The notes under the pieces were generated by a model that had not been told where the DNA came from, searched no databases, and saw nothing but the letters and a program-made list of their open reading frames with translations. Position numbers and translations under genes: made by a program. This document shows positions 1 to 14,212 of a stretch of 64,000 nt of DNA, piece after piece. This DNA is from Dallia pectoralis (Eukaryota; Chordata; Actinopteri; Esociformes; Umbridae). Where the stretch lies: assembly GCA_029465975.1 (NCBI GenBank), contig CM055736.1:9649707-9713706 (forward strand), given 5' to 3'. How positions within the stretch are numbered: position 1 is the first letter of the stretch; every line of letters starts with the position of its first letter.

Positions 1-3000
1 AAAAGATTTCACACAGACACCCTGCTGTTCCGGAACTGGTAAACTGGAGATGTGTGTCCTAAATCGGGCTGTCAGGTGCCGGCGTTTCAGATTAAATCAG
101 CCGTTTCAGATCCTGAATATGATTAAAACATTGTGTTTGGTAATTGAGCCAACAGTGGTCGCTTTCCAGGGCCTCATTACAGCCAGAGGGAAGGAGAGGG
201 CAGAGGAAGAGGAGGATGACAGAAGACATGATATGGGGACAGATGAAGAGGAGGTGGCCGGAGGGAGAAGGAGAGCCAGAGGGAGATCCAGAAGGCTGGA
301 CGAGGAGGCAGGCTTTAATGAACTCCGAGACTTTGCAGGAGAGAGAGAAACTTAATGGGAATTGGAAAGTTATTCAAGTCATTAAACGGGGCTCCTCGGC
401 GGTGGCTCTCCTCAGTCGTCACCTTTGAACCCTCATTTGCGCTGTCAGGCCCAGGAATTAGTCGATGAATCTTACAGGCCGGTGCTTAATTAAACTATCT
501 GTTATATACTCCCCACCTGGCATTAATCTTACAGCTGGCGAGGGGGTAGGCACAGACGTGAACGCGTGCTCCCCAGGCACCAGTGACCTCGAAAGAGGCC
601 TGTGCTCAATGGTCATAAGAACCGTGTGTGTGTGTGTGACTTCCTGCGCTGGCGAAGGCGTCTATGCTCGTGAGGGTTGGAGGTCAGACATTTCCCTGGC
701 ACCATATGTCCGACCGAGAGAAAGCATCTGCCTTGACGCAAGCGCTCATCGCAGACGGGAACACGGAACACCGGGGAACCAGACGGAACACTCCCTGTGT
801 GCTCGCAGCGTTCTAAACACCGCTCTGAACAGACGAAGATGCTAACGAGCGTTAGGGCCACCTACCGTGCTTCAGATAACAAACGCTCGGGTTACAATCC
901 ATTAATACATACGGCTGAGGTCAATGTGTGGCTTGTTTTGGATAGACGTGCCGTGTAGCCTAAACGGTTGGGTAACGGAGTGCTATAAAAGTATCGTCAT
1001 CTTACTCAGGATTTCCTCACATACTGTCGGTGGTCTCTCCTTACAGACTAGGTTACATCATCTCCCCAAGGACTCCTTCATTGATGAGCAAATTCCATCG
1101 GAAATTCCAGTTACATGGGGCAAGTAACAGCTCACACTTTGTTTAGCTGAGCCTGGTTATAATTTGCCGATGACATTTCGTTGGCAGCAGGTGCCGTATC
1201 GTTTCTCCAAAAGCAAAGCTTTTCCAAATATAAATCATGCGTGCATTATAAATAAAATACAAAACGTCTCAAACACTAGTCGAACTAGGTCCCTGGAGAT
1301 TAAAACCTAGAGCTAAATCAAAAGCATAAGCCGTAAAGCTCAGAGGAAAAGTTTTAGGGTTAGCCAAGTATGAACTACACAGTCGACTCACGCAAATCTC
1401 CCCACGCATTGGTAAGGGCTCAATTTAATAATTATACAGGCAAAGATTAATCGAAGGAAAATGCCGAAGACTGTGAACGACAGAATGACTAGTAACGATA
1501 GGGACCATGCTATTTCTCTGACGGACGAGAATCACACACAGAATCACCAAAAAGCTTCACAACTAGAATGACTTCCTGTCCCAAACACCCTGTCCTCAGA
1601 CTACTAGGGCCATGGTTTATTCATGAGCTCACACCCGATAGGACTTGGCTACTGTAGAGTTTCGAAGGTGGTCGTATCGGTGCTTTTTACAAGGTGTACC
1701 TCATGTTTGAACGGTGAAACAGCTGTATCCCTATGGGACAAGTCGATGTAATGGATGCTAAATACGTTAAATATCCACTGTTTGAATGCACAGTCCCGAG
1801 ACAGACTGTCGTCGCTTCGTTCCCGGAACCTCTTGATCTTCGAGCTGGCAACGCTCGTGTTGATACGACCGCAACCAGATGGGGAGTCAAGTGCTTCGAT
1901 TGGAGTCCAAATACAGTGTGTGTGTGTGCATAAGTTTGTGTGTGCATGCACACGTGTGTCCGTGCACATGAACGCATGCAAACCTGCTCTCCGGTATGTG
2001 ACAGGGGGAGATAAAAAAATGAATTGATAAAAGAAAGGAAAGACGCAGACCATTTATCAGCAGGGAGGAGAGCTGTCTGTGAGAGCTGTCTGTCAGTGCT
2101 GCCTGAGTGAGGTGGTGACTGGCAGAGGACGGCAGACGTTTGGCAGACCGGAGCAATGCACTATTCAAACATCAGCTAGACAGAAGGGGCATTGGGGTGG
2201 ACAGACGGCCAGGAGGTCCGCCCACCTGGAAGGGCCACAATACAGACCTATGCTTTTTCACTTTCCCACAGAAGCACGCAGTGCAAACACTTCCTGGCCT
2301 TTGTTATGCGCGAAACCTGGAGACGCACATCTCAGAGGCAGCCGAGCCCCGTTTCAGACACAAAACGAGGACGGCGAACCAGGCGTATCGGTGACTACTT
2401 CTGACTCATCGACGGCGCGGCTAACAAGGACGTAATACGGTTTGATGACTTCATTCAGCCGTAAAACAATGAGCCACGTTCAGCGGAGTCCGTCTGTGCG
2501 AGAGAAACAGAGCGAGGCGCTGTTTGTGCAACTAAAGCACGGGAGGCGACAAGCGACCAATGAGGAGAGCCTCGTAAGCCAATAACAATCTTGTGAAACT
2601 ACGCCCGTCCGTATTAGCAGATGGACTCCAGACAATGAGATGCATTTAAAGTAGAAGAACGGCGTACCCGTACCCGACATCTGACTGGGGTTCTAAGGGG
2701 TCCCGTGTAGACCCCGGTCGTCCAGGCTCACAAAGTCACCGCGGAGAGAAGTGAGAGGCTCTTTAGACTGATTGCATTAGGAATTCCGTTACTTATTATT
2801 AACTTTTGCCTCTCCTGAATTTCATTGCCTTGTATTTGATATTCAAATTTCACGTGACACATATTTCAAAATCAATTCGTTACCATTTTTCTCTCACGCG
2901 TCGGATGAGATTCAGTAACAATCAATGTGTTGAGGCCATAAACGGAGGGTAAGTGCCTGGCAGGAATTACCCAGAACCCTTCTCCCAGATATATTTCGGT

Positions 3001-4631
3001 TATGGTTTGGTTCATGGCAGTTCGTAAACATAAGTCTTTGTTCTACCAGGTGTTGCCAGAACTGCTGCATAACACTGTAATCTAGTGAGTCATACTACTA
3101 CTCTTAGACTCCACTTCCCTAAGTGGCCTGTCAGCTACAGTACCAAACATCGACTGCTGAACACTTCCACAGGGGGGAGAAAAGTCCACCGGGATTCAAT
3201 ACATTTCGGGGTTGAAGCGCCAGTCCCAAAGTCAAAACCGGACAAGCAAACACAATACACGCAATTAATGTTGTGCGTTCTACAGGGGGTATTGACAATG
3301 AATTACCTCAGAGCAGCATTAAGAGACAAGCCTCAGCGAGAAAAAATGAACAAGGAACAAGGCTAAAATTATCTGAGGGAGACGACGGGTAGATGGCAGG
3401 CCGAGCCACGTGGCAGCGGTTGGCATAGAGCATCGCAATGAAGAACACATCCTCATTACGGGACATCTCATTAAGCCCAGACACGCACGTTTCTAACAAG
3501 GTCAGAGCAGACAACCACACACACACACACTGGTCACAAATTAGCACTGAGGTGTGAGGAATACTGTATAACACCAGAGAAACTGGAGGTAATATAGTGA
3601 TATAGTAATATAGTGGTGTCACCTCTCCAAAATGGAGACCAGGTCTTGGTATGAGAGATAAAACGGCTTTACACTATTCTGTAGACACTGCCTGAATAAC
3701 TCCTCATGGCGTTCTAATTTCACACGATCTCCACGCCCAACGAAGAAATACAGGTAACTGTCAAAACGACAGTGTGAATCCTGAGTACCAAGTACAGTGA
3801 AAACGGATGCTTTGACACAACAACACCAACAGCTGACCATTACATTCCAGGCTAGGTAGTCTGCTTGTCACCAAATAGTGATCCCAGTGACTTTGGGAGC
3901 CTGGTGATCATTAACAATCGTTTGGCAGGAGCTTCGGTGTAGGAGACTGCACAACTTGTTGATGTTTCATCGGGAAAACTGGGACCATCTGAATAAGTAT
4001 TGAAAACTCTGAAGTGGTGCCTGACACAGTGTCTCACAGTCACCGCCAACATATCATCATGTCGCGTCATTTGGCATAAAATAATCAAGTTAAAAACATC
4101 TGCAGAGTCTGTGCCGAGATGCGGTTACGATGGCATTTGTCATGGCGTTTCCTTTAATTCAGCGGTTACCTGTACCTTCTAAATCTTTCCTGTACCGAAT
4201 GGACAAAATCTGTCAGAATTGAGTGGAATTGAATTAGACGACCACTTTGAGCCTCGGCGTCAGCTATTAACTCCGGAATGGTGACACGCTAGTAAGCCTA
4301 TAATATTGGTGAATTGCTGTGTAACAGGATTGTCAGCTGTAGCTGTGGAATGAGAGGCGGTGGTAACAGGACGTAAGACCGGAGAGAGTGAGAGAGCGAC
4401 AGATATGCAAAAGAGAGACGGGGAGAGGGTGTGGGGGGGAGAAAGGTAGAGGTGGAGAAGGATGGAGCAGGAAGAATGAACCAGTCGATGGAGGCTGCTG
4501 CAACAGGACAGAAGGAGTTTCATAGATCAGCAGCTCCCCCAGCTGTAACCGGCAGAGAGAGGCATATGAATGGAGATCGACCGACAACAGGAAGTGGCCG
4601 ATAGAAGCAGAAAGAAACAACAACAAGGAGA

Positions 4632-4662
<31 letters not shown>

Positions 4663-5397
4663 CGGGAGAGAGAGAGAGAGAGAGGGAGCGGGGCTGGAAG
4701 ACACAGAAAAATAGTCATATTGTAAAATGGGGGTTCAGTGCACGGTGGCGCGCTAAGGAATGGAGAGAGAGAGAGCCCAATCAGAGGAAAGAGCATCACC
4801 ATGGAAACGGCTGTGTTGCCACCATCAGAGACAGAGAGGTAATTGGCTGATGTCTGATGCTCACCCGCTCTCCTCAGTCTCTCAAAATAACAAAATGTAA
4901 AAGCTAACCCTGTGACTCCGTGAAATCCGGCTCAAACAACTAGGCTGCGCACGGCGGTATGTGAAAACCCTCATTAGGAGCATGGACGGGGACGGGGACA
5001 GGGAGAGAGATCTCACTCTGCTACGGACGCCACAGGTCAGATGTTTCAGTCAGGAGACAGGGAGGGGCACAAGTTTAAGACTGCCGGAGGAGCTGTTCAA
5101 TCGGACGGAAAAAAACGACGTAGATTAGGTTAACATCCCGACTTGTGTCTTGTCTGAACGTAGCGGCCATAGACCACCACCAGATCAATGCTGTCACAAT
5201 TATTCAGGCTGCCTGCGGTTAGAACGATGAAAACAATTGTTATGTGCCACAAAGTATTTGGAAAAGCTTTCGGTTTGTAAGCATTAGCTTCGAGCTACAT
5301 ATCGGATTAACTAGTGACCGCAGAATATCCGCGTCGAGAAAAGTCCTTTCTGCTAATAAGCAGGCTGGATGACTGCAAGTAACCTAGAACAACGGGT
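1..5397 (-). other. TBC1D22A intron 5, distal unique part
   Basis: Mostly unique, fairly GC-balanced DNA with no exon I can recognise. I looked on the minus strand for the TBC-domain exons that must follow exon 5 (regions around SGYLPAN, HYYDSRN and HPASGYVQGIND in the family) and saw none. The stretch is therefore inferred to be intron, with the catalytic exons further left. Short blocks rich in homeobox-like TAATTA cores near 380-500 resemble conserved non-coding DNA, but conservation cannot be judged here. It also holds a GA-rich tract, listed separately. Confidence 0.5.
4385..4690. repeat. GA-rich low-complexity tract
   Basis: A purine-rich run on the plus strand, with pure (GA)n between about 4,627 and 4,683 and looser GAGAG/GGGAGA sequence before it. 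The minus strand reads as serine/leucine-rich open frames, which is a product of composition. It is a simple-sequence tract. Confidence 0.85.
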
Positions 5398-5831
5398 GAG
5401 TTGGCACATTATGAGTTGGCACATTATGAGTTGGCACATTATGAGTGGGCACATTATGAGTGGGCACATTATGAGTGGGCACATTATGAGTGGGCACATT
5501 GTGAGTGGGCACATTGTGAGTGGGCACATTGTGAGTGGGCACATTGTGAGTGGGCACATTAGGAGTGGGCACATTAGGAGTGGGCACATTATGAGTGGGC
5601 ACATTATGAGTGGGCACATTATGAGTGGGCACATTATGAGTGGGCACATTATGAGTGGGCACATTATGAGTGGGCACATTATGAGTGGGCACATTATGAG
5701 TGGGCACATTATGAGTGGGCACATTATGAGTGGGCACATTATGAGTGGGCACATTATGAGTGGGCACATTATGAGTGGGCACATTATGAGTGGGCACATT
5801 ATGAGTGGGCACATTATGAGTGGGCACATTA
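5398..5831. repeat. 15-bp minisatellite, about 29 copies
   Basis: Tandem copies of GAGTGGGCACATTAT. The first three carry TTGG in place of TGGG, a middle block has ATTGTGAG (four copies) and then ATTAGGAG (two copies), and the remaining units are identical. The variants are zoned, with the right side homogenised. Because 15 is divisible by three, several strands and frames stay open for about 160-170 codons; these are artefacts. Confidence 0.97.
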
Positions 5832-6418
5832 CAACTCCTCAAACTATCAGCCCACTGGCTGATATAGCCCATAACAATAGATAGCCAATAGGGCACAGTT
5901 CTACCACAAGTGGTGGGGGATGGAGATATCAGTCCTGCTTAGGCTTGTATTGAAAAGGGCAGCCTGCTTGCTAAAGGCCAATTAATATTCTCATAATATT
6001 CCGTCTTTCTTACCGGTTGCCTTTTCTGACTTGACATAACTTATACAGAGGGAGTGGGGGTAGGTGGGAGAAGGTGAGAGGTGAAATGGAACAGATAGAA
6101 CGGAGAGAGGTTGTACGCTAGATCCAGTCATAATGTGTCTCTGTGATGATAAATGGGTTTCTACTACTCTTGCCGTGGTCTGGTTGACCCAGCTCTCTGA
6201 AGCTCGCTTTATTCGACTATGTCAGCCTACCTAGAAGTCACAAACGCTAACATAAAGAGGGTCTGAATTACTGCTTAGAATCAAACGAGTACAAATGACT
6301 TATTATTTCACAATAATAAAGAAAAATCGGAGCAAATAGCATATTAAATGTGATTATTAAGCCTAACAAATACAGAGAAACAAAAAAATTCTGAACGAAA
6401 ACACTGACAAACACACAG
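5832..6418. other. unique intronic spacer between two arrays
   Basis: Non-repetitive sequence between the 15-bp and 43-bp arrays, turning AT-rich toward its right end. I see no exon, RNA gene or transposon end here. Confidence 0.5.
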
Positions 6419-9400
6419 AAGTTATAACAACAACCTGACATGGTAGTTTAACACCCAGACCAAGTATTAACAACAACCTGACATGGTAGTTTAACACCCA
6501 GACCAAGTATTAACAACAACCTGACATGGTAGTTTAGTACCCAGACCAAGTTATAACAACAACCTGACATGGTAGTTTAGTACCCAGACCAAGTTATAAC
6601 AACAACCTGACATGGTAGTTTAGTACCCAGACCAAGTTATAACAACAACCTGACATGGTAGTTTAGTACCCAGACCAAGTAATAACAACAACCTGACATG
6701 GTAGTTTAGTACCCAGACCAAGTTATAACAACAACCTGACATGGTAGTTTAGTACCCAGACCAAGTTATAACAACAACCTGACATGGTAGTTTAGTACCC
6801 AGACCAAGTTATAACAACAACCTGACATGGTAGTTTAGTACCCAGACCAAGTTATAACAACAACCTGACATGGTAGTTTAGTACCCAGACCAAGTTATAA
6901 CAACAACCTGACATGGTAGTTTAGTACCCAGACCAAGTATTAACAACAACCTGACATGGTAGTTTAGTACCCAGACCAAGTTATAACAACAACCTGACAT
7001 GGTAGTTTAGTACCCAGACCAAGTTATAACAACAACCTGACATGGTAGTTTAGTACCCAGACCAAGTATTAACAACAACCTGACATGGTAGTTTAGTACC
7101 CAGACCAAGTTATAACAACAACCTGACATGGTAGTTTAGTACCCAGACCAAGTATTAACAACAACCTGACATGGTAGTTTAGTACCCAGACCAAGTTATA
7201 ACAACAACCTGACATGGTAGTTTAGTACCCAGACCAAGTATTAACAACAACCTGACATGGTAGTTTAGTACCCAGACCAAGTATTAACAACAACCTGACA
7301 TGGTAGTTTAGTACCCAGACCAAGTTATAACAACAACCTGACATGGTAGTTTAACACCCAGACCAAGTTATAACAACAACCTGACATGGTAGTTTAGTAC
7401 CCAGACCAAGTTATAACAACAACCTGACATGGTAGTTTAGTACCCAGACCAAGTTATAACAACAACCTGACATGGTAGTTTAGTACCCAGACCAAGTATT
7501 AACAACAACCTGACATGGTAGTTTAGTACCCAGACCAAGTTATAACAACAACCTGACATGGTAGTTTAGTACCCAGACCAAGTTATAACAACAACCTGAC
7601 ATGGTAGTTTAGTACCCAGACCAAGTTATAACAACAACCTGACATGGTAGTTTAGTACCCAGACCAAGTTATAACAACAACCTGACATGGTAGTTTAGTA
7701 CCCAGACCAAGTATTAACAACAACCTGACATGGTAGTTTAGTACCCAGACCAAGTTATAACAACAACCTGACATGGTAGTTTAGTACCCAGACCAAGTAT
7801 TAACAACAACCTGACATGGTAGTTTAACACCCAGACCAAGTTATAACAACAACCTGACATGGTAGTTTAGTACCCAGACCAAGTTATAACAACAACCTGA
7901 CATGGTAGTTTAGTACCCAGACCAAGTTATAACAACAACCTGACATGGTAGTTTAGTACCCAGACCAAGTTATAACAACAACCTGACATGGTAGTTTAAC
8001 ACCCAGACCAAGTATTAACAACAACCTGACATGGTAGTTTAGTACCCAGACCAAGTTATAACAACAACCTGACATGGTAGTTTAGTACCCAGACCAAGTT
8101 ATAACAACAACCTGACATGGTAGTTTAGTACCCAGACCAAGTTATAACAACAACCTGACATGGTAGTTTAGTACCCAGACCAAGTTATAACAACAACCTG
8201 ACATGGTAGTTTAGTACCCAGACCAAGTTATAACAACAACCTGACATGGTAGTTTAGTACCCAGACCAAGTATTAACAACAACCTGACATGGTAGTTTAG
8301 TACCCAGACCAAGTTATAACAACAACCTGACATGGTAGTTTAGTACCCAGACCAAGTTATAACAACAACCTGACATGGTAGTTTAGTACCCAGACCAAGT
8401 TATAACAACAACCTGACATGGTAGTTTAGTACCCAGACCAAGTTATAACAACAACCTGACATGGTAGTTTAGTACCCAGACCAAGTTATAACAACAACCT
8501 GACATGGTAGTTTAGTACCCAGACCAAGTTATAACAACAACCTGACATGGTAGTTTAGTACCCAGACCAAGTATTAACAACAACCTGACATGGTAGTTTA
8601 GTACCCAGACCAAGTTATAACAACAACCTGACATGGTAGTTTAGTACCCAGACCAAGTATTAACAACAACCTGACATGGTAGTTTAGTACCCAGACCAAG
8701 TTATAACAACAACCTGACATGGTAGTTTAGTACCCAGACCAAGTTATAACAACAACCTGACATGGTAGTTTAGTACCCAGACCAAGTATTAACAACAACC
8801 TGACATGGTAGTTTAGTACCCAGACCAAGTTATAACAACAACCTGACATGGTAGTTTAGTACCCAGACCAAGTTATAACAACAACCTGACATGGTAGTTT
8901 AGTACCCAGACCAAGTATTAACAACAACCTGACATGGTAGTTTAGTACCCAGACCAAGTATTAACAACAACCTGACATGGTAGTTTAGTACCCAGACCAA
9001 GTATTAACAACAACCTGACATGGTAGTTTAGTACCCAGACCAAGTATTAACAACAACCTGACATGGTAGTTTAGTACCCAGACCAAGTATTAACAACAAC
9101 CTGACATGGTAGTTTAGTACCCAGACCAAGTTATAACAACAACCTGACATGGTAGTTTAGTACCCAGACCAAGTTATAACAACAACCTGACATGGTAGTT
9201 TAGTACCCAGACCAAGTATTAACAACAACCTGACATGGTAGTTTAGTACCCAGACCAAGTATTAACAACAACCTGACATGGTAGTTTAGTACCCAGACCA
9301 AGTTATAACAACAACCTGACATGGTAGTTTAACACCCAGACCAAGTATTAACAACAACCTGACATGGTAGTTTAGTACCCAGACCAAGTTATAACAACAA

Positions 9401-11890
9401 CCTGACATGGTAGTTTAATACCCAGACCAAGTAATAACAACAACCTGACATGGTAGTTTAACACCCAGACCAAGTTATAAAAACAACCTGACATGGTAGT
9501 TTAACACCCAGACCAAGTTATAACAACAACCTGACATGGTAGTTTAACACCCAGACCAAGTTATAAAAACAACCTGACATGGTAGTTTAGTACCCAGACC
9601 AAGTTATAACAACAACCTGACATGGTAGTTTAGTACCCAGACCAAGTTATAACAACAACCTGACATGGTAGTTTAGTACCCAGACCAAGTTATAACAACA
9701 ACCTGACATGGTAGTTTAACACCCAGACCAAGTTATAACAACAACCTGACATGGTAGTTTAGTACCCAGACCAAGTTATAACAACAACCTGACATGGTAG
9801 TTTAGTACCCAGACCAAGTTATAACAACAACCTGACATGGTAGTTTAGTACCCAGACCAAGTAATAACAACAACCTGACATGGTAGTTTAACACCCAGAC
9901 CAAGTTATAACAACAACCTGACATGGTAGTTTAGTACCCAGACCAAGTTATAACAACAACCTGACATGGTAGTTTAGTACCCAGACCAAGTATTAACAAC
10001 AACCTGACATGGTAGTTTAGTACCCAGACCAAGTATTAACAACAACCTGACATGGTAGTTTAGTACCCAGACCAAGTTATAACAACAACCTGACATGGTA
10101 GTTTAGTACCCAGACCAAGTTATAACAACAACCTGACATGGTAGTTTAGTACCCAGACCAAGTTATAACAACAACCTGACATGGTAGTTTAGTACCCAGA
10201 CCAAGTATTAACAACAACCTGACATGGTAGTTTAGTACCCAGACCAAGTATTAACAACAACCTGACATGGTAGTTTAGTACCCAGACCAAGTTATAACAA
10301 CAACCTGACATGGTAGTTTAGTACCCAGACCAAGTTATAACAACAACCTGACATGGTAGTTTAGTACCCAGACCAAGTTATAACAACAACCTGACATGGT
10401 AGTTTAGTACCCAGACCAAGTTATAACAACAACCTGACATGGTAGTTTAGTACCCAGACCAAGTATTAACAACAACCTGACATGGTAGTTTAGTACCCAG
10501 ACCAAGTTATAACAACAACCTGACATGGTAGTTTAGTACCCAGACCAAGTTATAACAACAACCTGACATGGTAGTTTAGTACCCAGACCAAGTATTAACA
10601 ACAACCTGACATGGTAGTTTAGTACCCAGACCAAGTTATAACAACAACCTGACATGGTAGTTTAGTACCCAGACCAAGTTATAACAACAACCTGACATGG
10701 TAGTTTAGTACCCAGACCAAGTTATAACAACAACCTGACATGGTAGTTTAGTACCCAGACCAAGTTATAACAACAACCTGACATGGTAGTTTAGTACCCA
10801 GACCAAGTTATAACAACAACCTGACATGGTAGTTTAGTACCCAGACCAAGTATTAACAACAACCTGACATGGTAGTTTAGTACCCAGACCAAGTTATAAC
10901 AACAACCTGACATGGTAGTTTAGTACCCAGACCAAGTTATAACAACAACCTGACATGGTAGTTTAGTACCCAGACCAAGTTATAACAACAACCTGACATG
11001 GTAGTTTAGTACCCAGACCAAGTTATAACAACAACCTGACATGGTAGTTTAGTACCCAGACCAAGTTATAACAACAACCTGACATGGTAGTTTAGTACCC
11101 AGACCAAGTTATAACAACAACCTGACATGGTAGTTTAGTACCCAGACCAAGTATTAACAACAACCTGACATGGTAGTTTAGTACCCAGACCAAGTTATAA
11201 CAACAACCTGACATGGTAGTTTAGTACCCAGACCAAGTATTAACAACAACCTGACATGGTAGTTTAGTACCCAGACCAAGTATTAACAACAACCTGACAT
11301 GGTAGTTTAGTACCCAGACCAAGTATTAACAACAACCTGACATGGTAGTTTAGTACCCAGACCAAGTTATAACAACAACCTGACATGGTAGTTTAGTACC
11401 CAGACCAAGTTATAACAACAACCTGACATGGTAGTTTAGTACCCAGACCAAGTATTAACAACAACCTGACATGGTAGTTTAGTACCCAGACCAAGTATTA
11501 ACAACAACCTGACATGGTAGTTTAGTACCCAGACCAAGTATTAACAACAACCTGACATGGTAGTTTAGTACCCAGACCAAGTTATAACAACAACCTGACA
11601 TGGAAATTTAACACCCAGACCAAGTTATAAAAAGAACCTGACATGGTAGTTTAACACCCAGACCAAGTTATAAAAATAACCTGACATGGAAATTTAACAC
11701 CCAGACCAAGTTATAAAAAGAACCTGACATGGTAGTTTAACACCCAGACCAAGTTATAAAAAGAACCTGACATGGAAATTTAACACCCAGACCAAGTTAT
11801 AAAAAGAACCTGACATGGTAGTTTAACACACAGACCAAGTTTTAACAAGAACCTGACATGGTCGATCAACAACAGACATGGTAGTTTAAA
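6419..11890. repeat. 43-bp minisatellite, about 127 copies
   Basis: A 5.5-kb array of a 43-bp unit containing CAACCTGACATGGTAGTTTA and CCCAGACCAAG. Most units differ at only two diagnostic places: the junction (TTATAAC, TATTAAC or rarely TAATAAC) and the segment after GTTTA (GTAC or ACAC). Units degrade at the right end from about 11,590, where AAATTT, AAAAAGAAC and other changes appear. The unit is not a multiple of three and the array has no long open frame. It lies in the inferred intron 5 of TBC1D22A. Its size suggests a length-polymorphic locus. Confidence 0.98.
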
Positions 11891-13042
11891 AAAAGTGGTG
11901 CATGATATTTAGCTTCCGAGATTTAACTTTAGGAGTTTAGTTAATAGAATGCTGAACAAGCTAGCTGTTATCTACCGGTATACATAAAGTATAAAGTGCG
12001 GTTCAGAATTCCCTTTATGGCTTATCCTGCCTGAGGTATAGATATAAACAAGCACAAAAAGCTTTGTGTATATATAAGTTAAAGGATTAAATACATTGAG
12101 ATAAAAACAAACCAGTGAAACTCCATTTGAAACGACATACTTTCTTAACAACATTTATGATACAATTTTACAAAGATGGAAATCTCACAGGCAATCAAAA
12201 ATACAAATAATGCTTTATTTGTTTATTTAAAAAGTTCTGCAGATCAGGTACATTTTGCTTAATTTAATCAACTGGTTAATTAGACAGGTCAAATAGTTAA
12301 AGGACCATGGAGCCAAAAGGATTAAGGATTAACAGAGAGATTGAATCGGACAGGAGCAAGGTGGCAGACCGTTTTAACACTATATTTCACATCAGGGCCT
12401 AAACTGCATGAGTAGAAAATGGCTGATCACCGTGGACTTCATGGTAAAGTCAGGTGCACTGTTACTGAGAGTGAGGACGTGCAAATGTATTTAGTTACAA
12501 AACATTATCCCAAATATTTCAGGTCAGGTCTGTACAACATGCACAAATAATAAATTAAAAACCTCTGTCAAAACAGGGAGAGCCCCAAATAGTGTAGTCT
12601 TCCTTGGGTTAAAACACCAAACGAATAAGGTAAATACATGCCAGTGCTTGATGTGGGCACATACGTGCAAATGTATTAGGAAGTTTGGTTGAAGAAAATA
12701 TAATTTCAATGCAACTTTTTTTTAAAGAACCATTAGTGTGACTTCTCACGCACGAATGCAAAAGACATGCTAATAAACTCATTTAGGATATTAGAGCAAA
12801 TTAGTACTTGAATAGTTGTTCTTGGCATATTTCTGCCCAAAAACTCGGCATATTCCCAAATTCGATCGATTTAGTCCTTTGTTGGAGAACTCTCTCTTGG
12901 GAGTACATATATTGTGTCAAATATATTTCTACTGCATGTCTAAACAAAATAACTGACCTGAAAATCCAGAATCCCAAACGATTGGACCACATGGATTATA
13001 CTTTAAAGCCCACCAGGCACAGCTCTACAAGCTCAGGGTCCA
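11891..13042. other. AT-rich unique intronic DNA
   Basis: AT-rich sequence with no recognisable exon on either strand. The few 60-80 codon open frames show no family resemblance and no convincing splice sites. Confidence 0.5.
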
Positions 13043-13170
13043 AGTTATATATGTAAGGAACCCATCAGTTGTATATGTAAGGAACCCATCAGTTGTATAT
13101 GTAAGGAACCCATCAGTTGTATATGTAAGGAACCCATCAGTTGTATATGTAAGGAACCCATCAGTTGTAT
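13043..13170. repeat. 24-bp minisatellite, about 5 copies
   Basis: Five near-identical tandem copies of a 24-bp unit containing GTATATGTAAGGAACCCATC. The array leads within a few bases into the next, unrelated 68-bp array. Confidence 0.95.
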
Positions 13171-13171
13171 A

Positions 13172-14212
13172 CTTGTGAACCTAGGTGCTGTACATATAAT
13201 ATATAGAAATAGAGTTCTCCATTAACACAATGTCATCTACTAGTGAACCTGGGTGCTGTACATATAATATATAGAAATAGAGTTCTCCATTAACACACTG
13301 TCATCTACTAGTGAACCTGGGTGCTGTACACATAATATATAGAAATAGAGTTCTCCATTTACACACTGACATCTACTAGTGAACCTGGGTGTTGTACATA
13401 TCATATATAGAAATAGAGTTCTCCATTAACACACTGACATCTACTAGTGAACCTGGGTGTTGTACATATCATATATAGAAATAGAGTTCTCCATTAACAC
13501 ACTGTCATCTACTAGTGAACCTGGGTGCTGTACATATCATATATAGAAATAGAGTTCTCCATTAACACACTGACATCTACTAGTGAACCTGGGTGCTGTA
13601 CATATAATATATAGAAATAGAGTTCTCCATTAACACACTGTCATCTACTAGTGAACCTGGGTGTTGTACATATCATATATAGAAATAGAGTTCTCCATTA
13701 ACACACTGACATCTACTAGTGAACCTGGGTGTTGTACATATCATATATAGAAATAGAGTTCTCCATTAACACACTGACATCTACTAGTGAACCTGGGTGT
13801 TGTACATATCATATATAGAAATAGAGTTCTCCATTAACACACTGTCATCTACTAGTGAACCTGGGTGCTGTACATATCATATATAGAAATAGAGTTCTCC
13901 ATTAACACACTGTCATCTACTAGTGAACCTGGGTGCTGTACACATAATATATAGAAATAGAGTTCTCAATTAACACACTGTCATCTACTAGTGAACCTGG
14001 GTGCTGTACACATAATATATAGAAATAGAGTTCTCAATTAACACACTGTCATCTACTAGTGAACCTGGGTGCTGTACACATAATATATAGAAATAGAGTT
14101 CTCTATTAACACACTGTCATCTACTAGTGAACCTGGGTGATATACATATAATATATAGAAATAGAGTTCTCCATTAACACAATGTCATCTACTAGTGAAC
14201 CTGGGTGCTATA
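13172..14212. repeat. 68-bp minisatellite, about 15 copies
   Basis: Units of 68 bp containing CTAGTGAACCTGGGTG, a TATAATATATAGAAATAGAG core and ATTAACACACTGTCATCTA. Variants (GCTGTACACATAA, GTTGTACATATCA, TCTCAATT) occur in runs, as expected from local duplication of blocks of units. The first and last units are the most diverged. Confidence 0.96.

Noticed and set aside
3619..3840. Protein-like minus-strand frame (RVKLERHEELFRQCLQNS...)
   Set aside because: It does not match the missing TBC-domain exons, has no clear acceptor, and I recognise no family.
5353..5896. Three overlapping 158-171 codon frames
   Set aside because: All are produced by the 15-bp array and contain nothing but the reiterated unit.
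6419..11890. Possible CRISPR-like array
   Set aside because: Units are contiguous, with no unique spacers, and the context is a vertebrate intron. It is a minisatellite.
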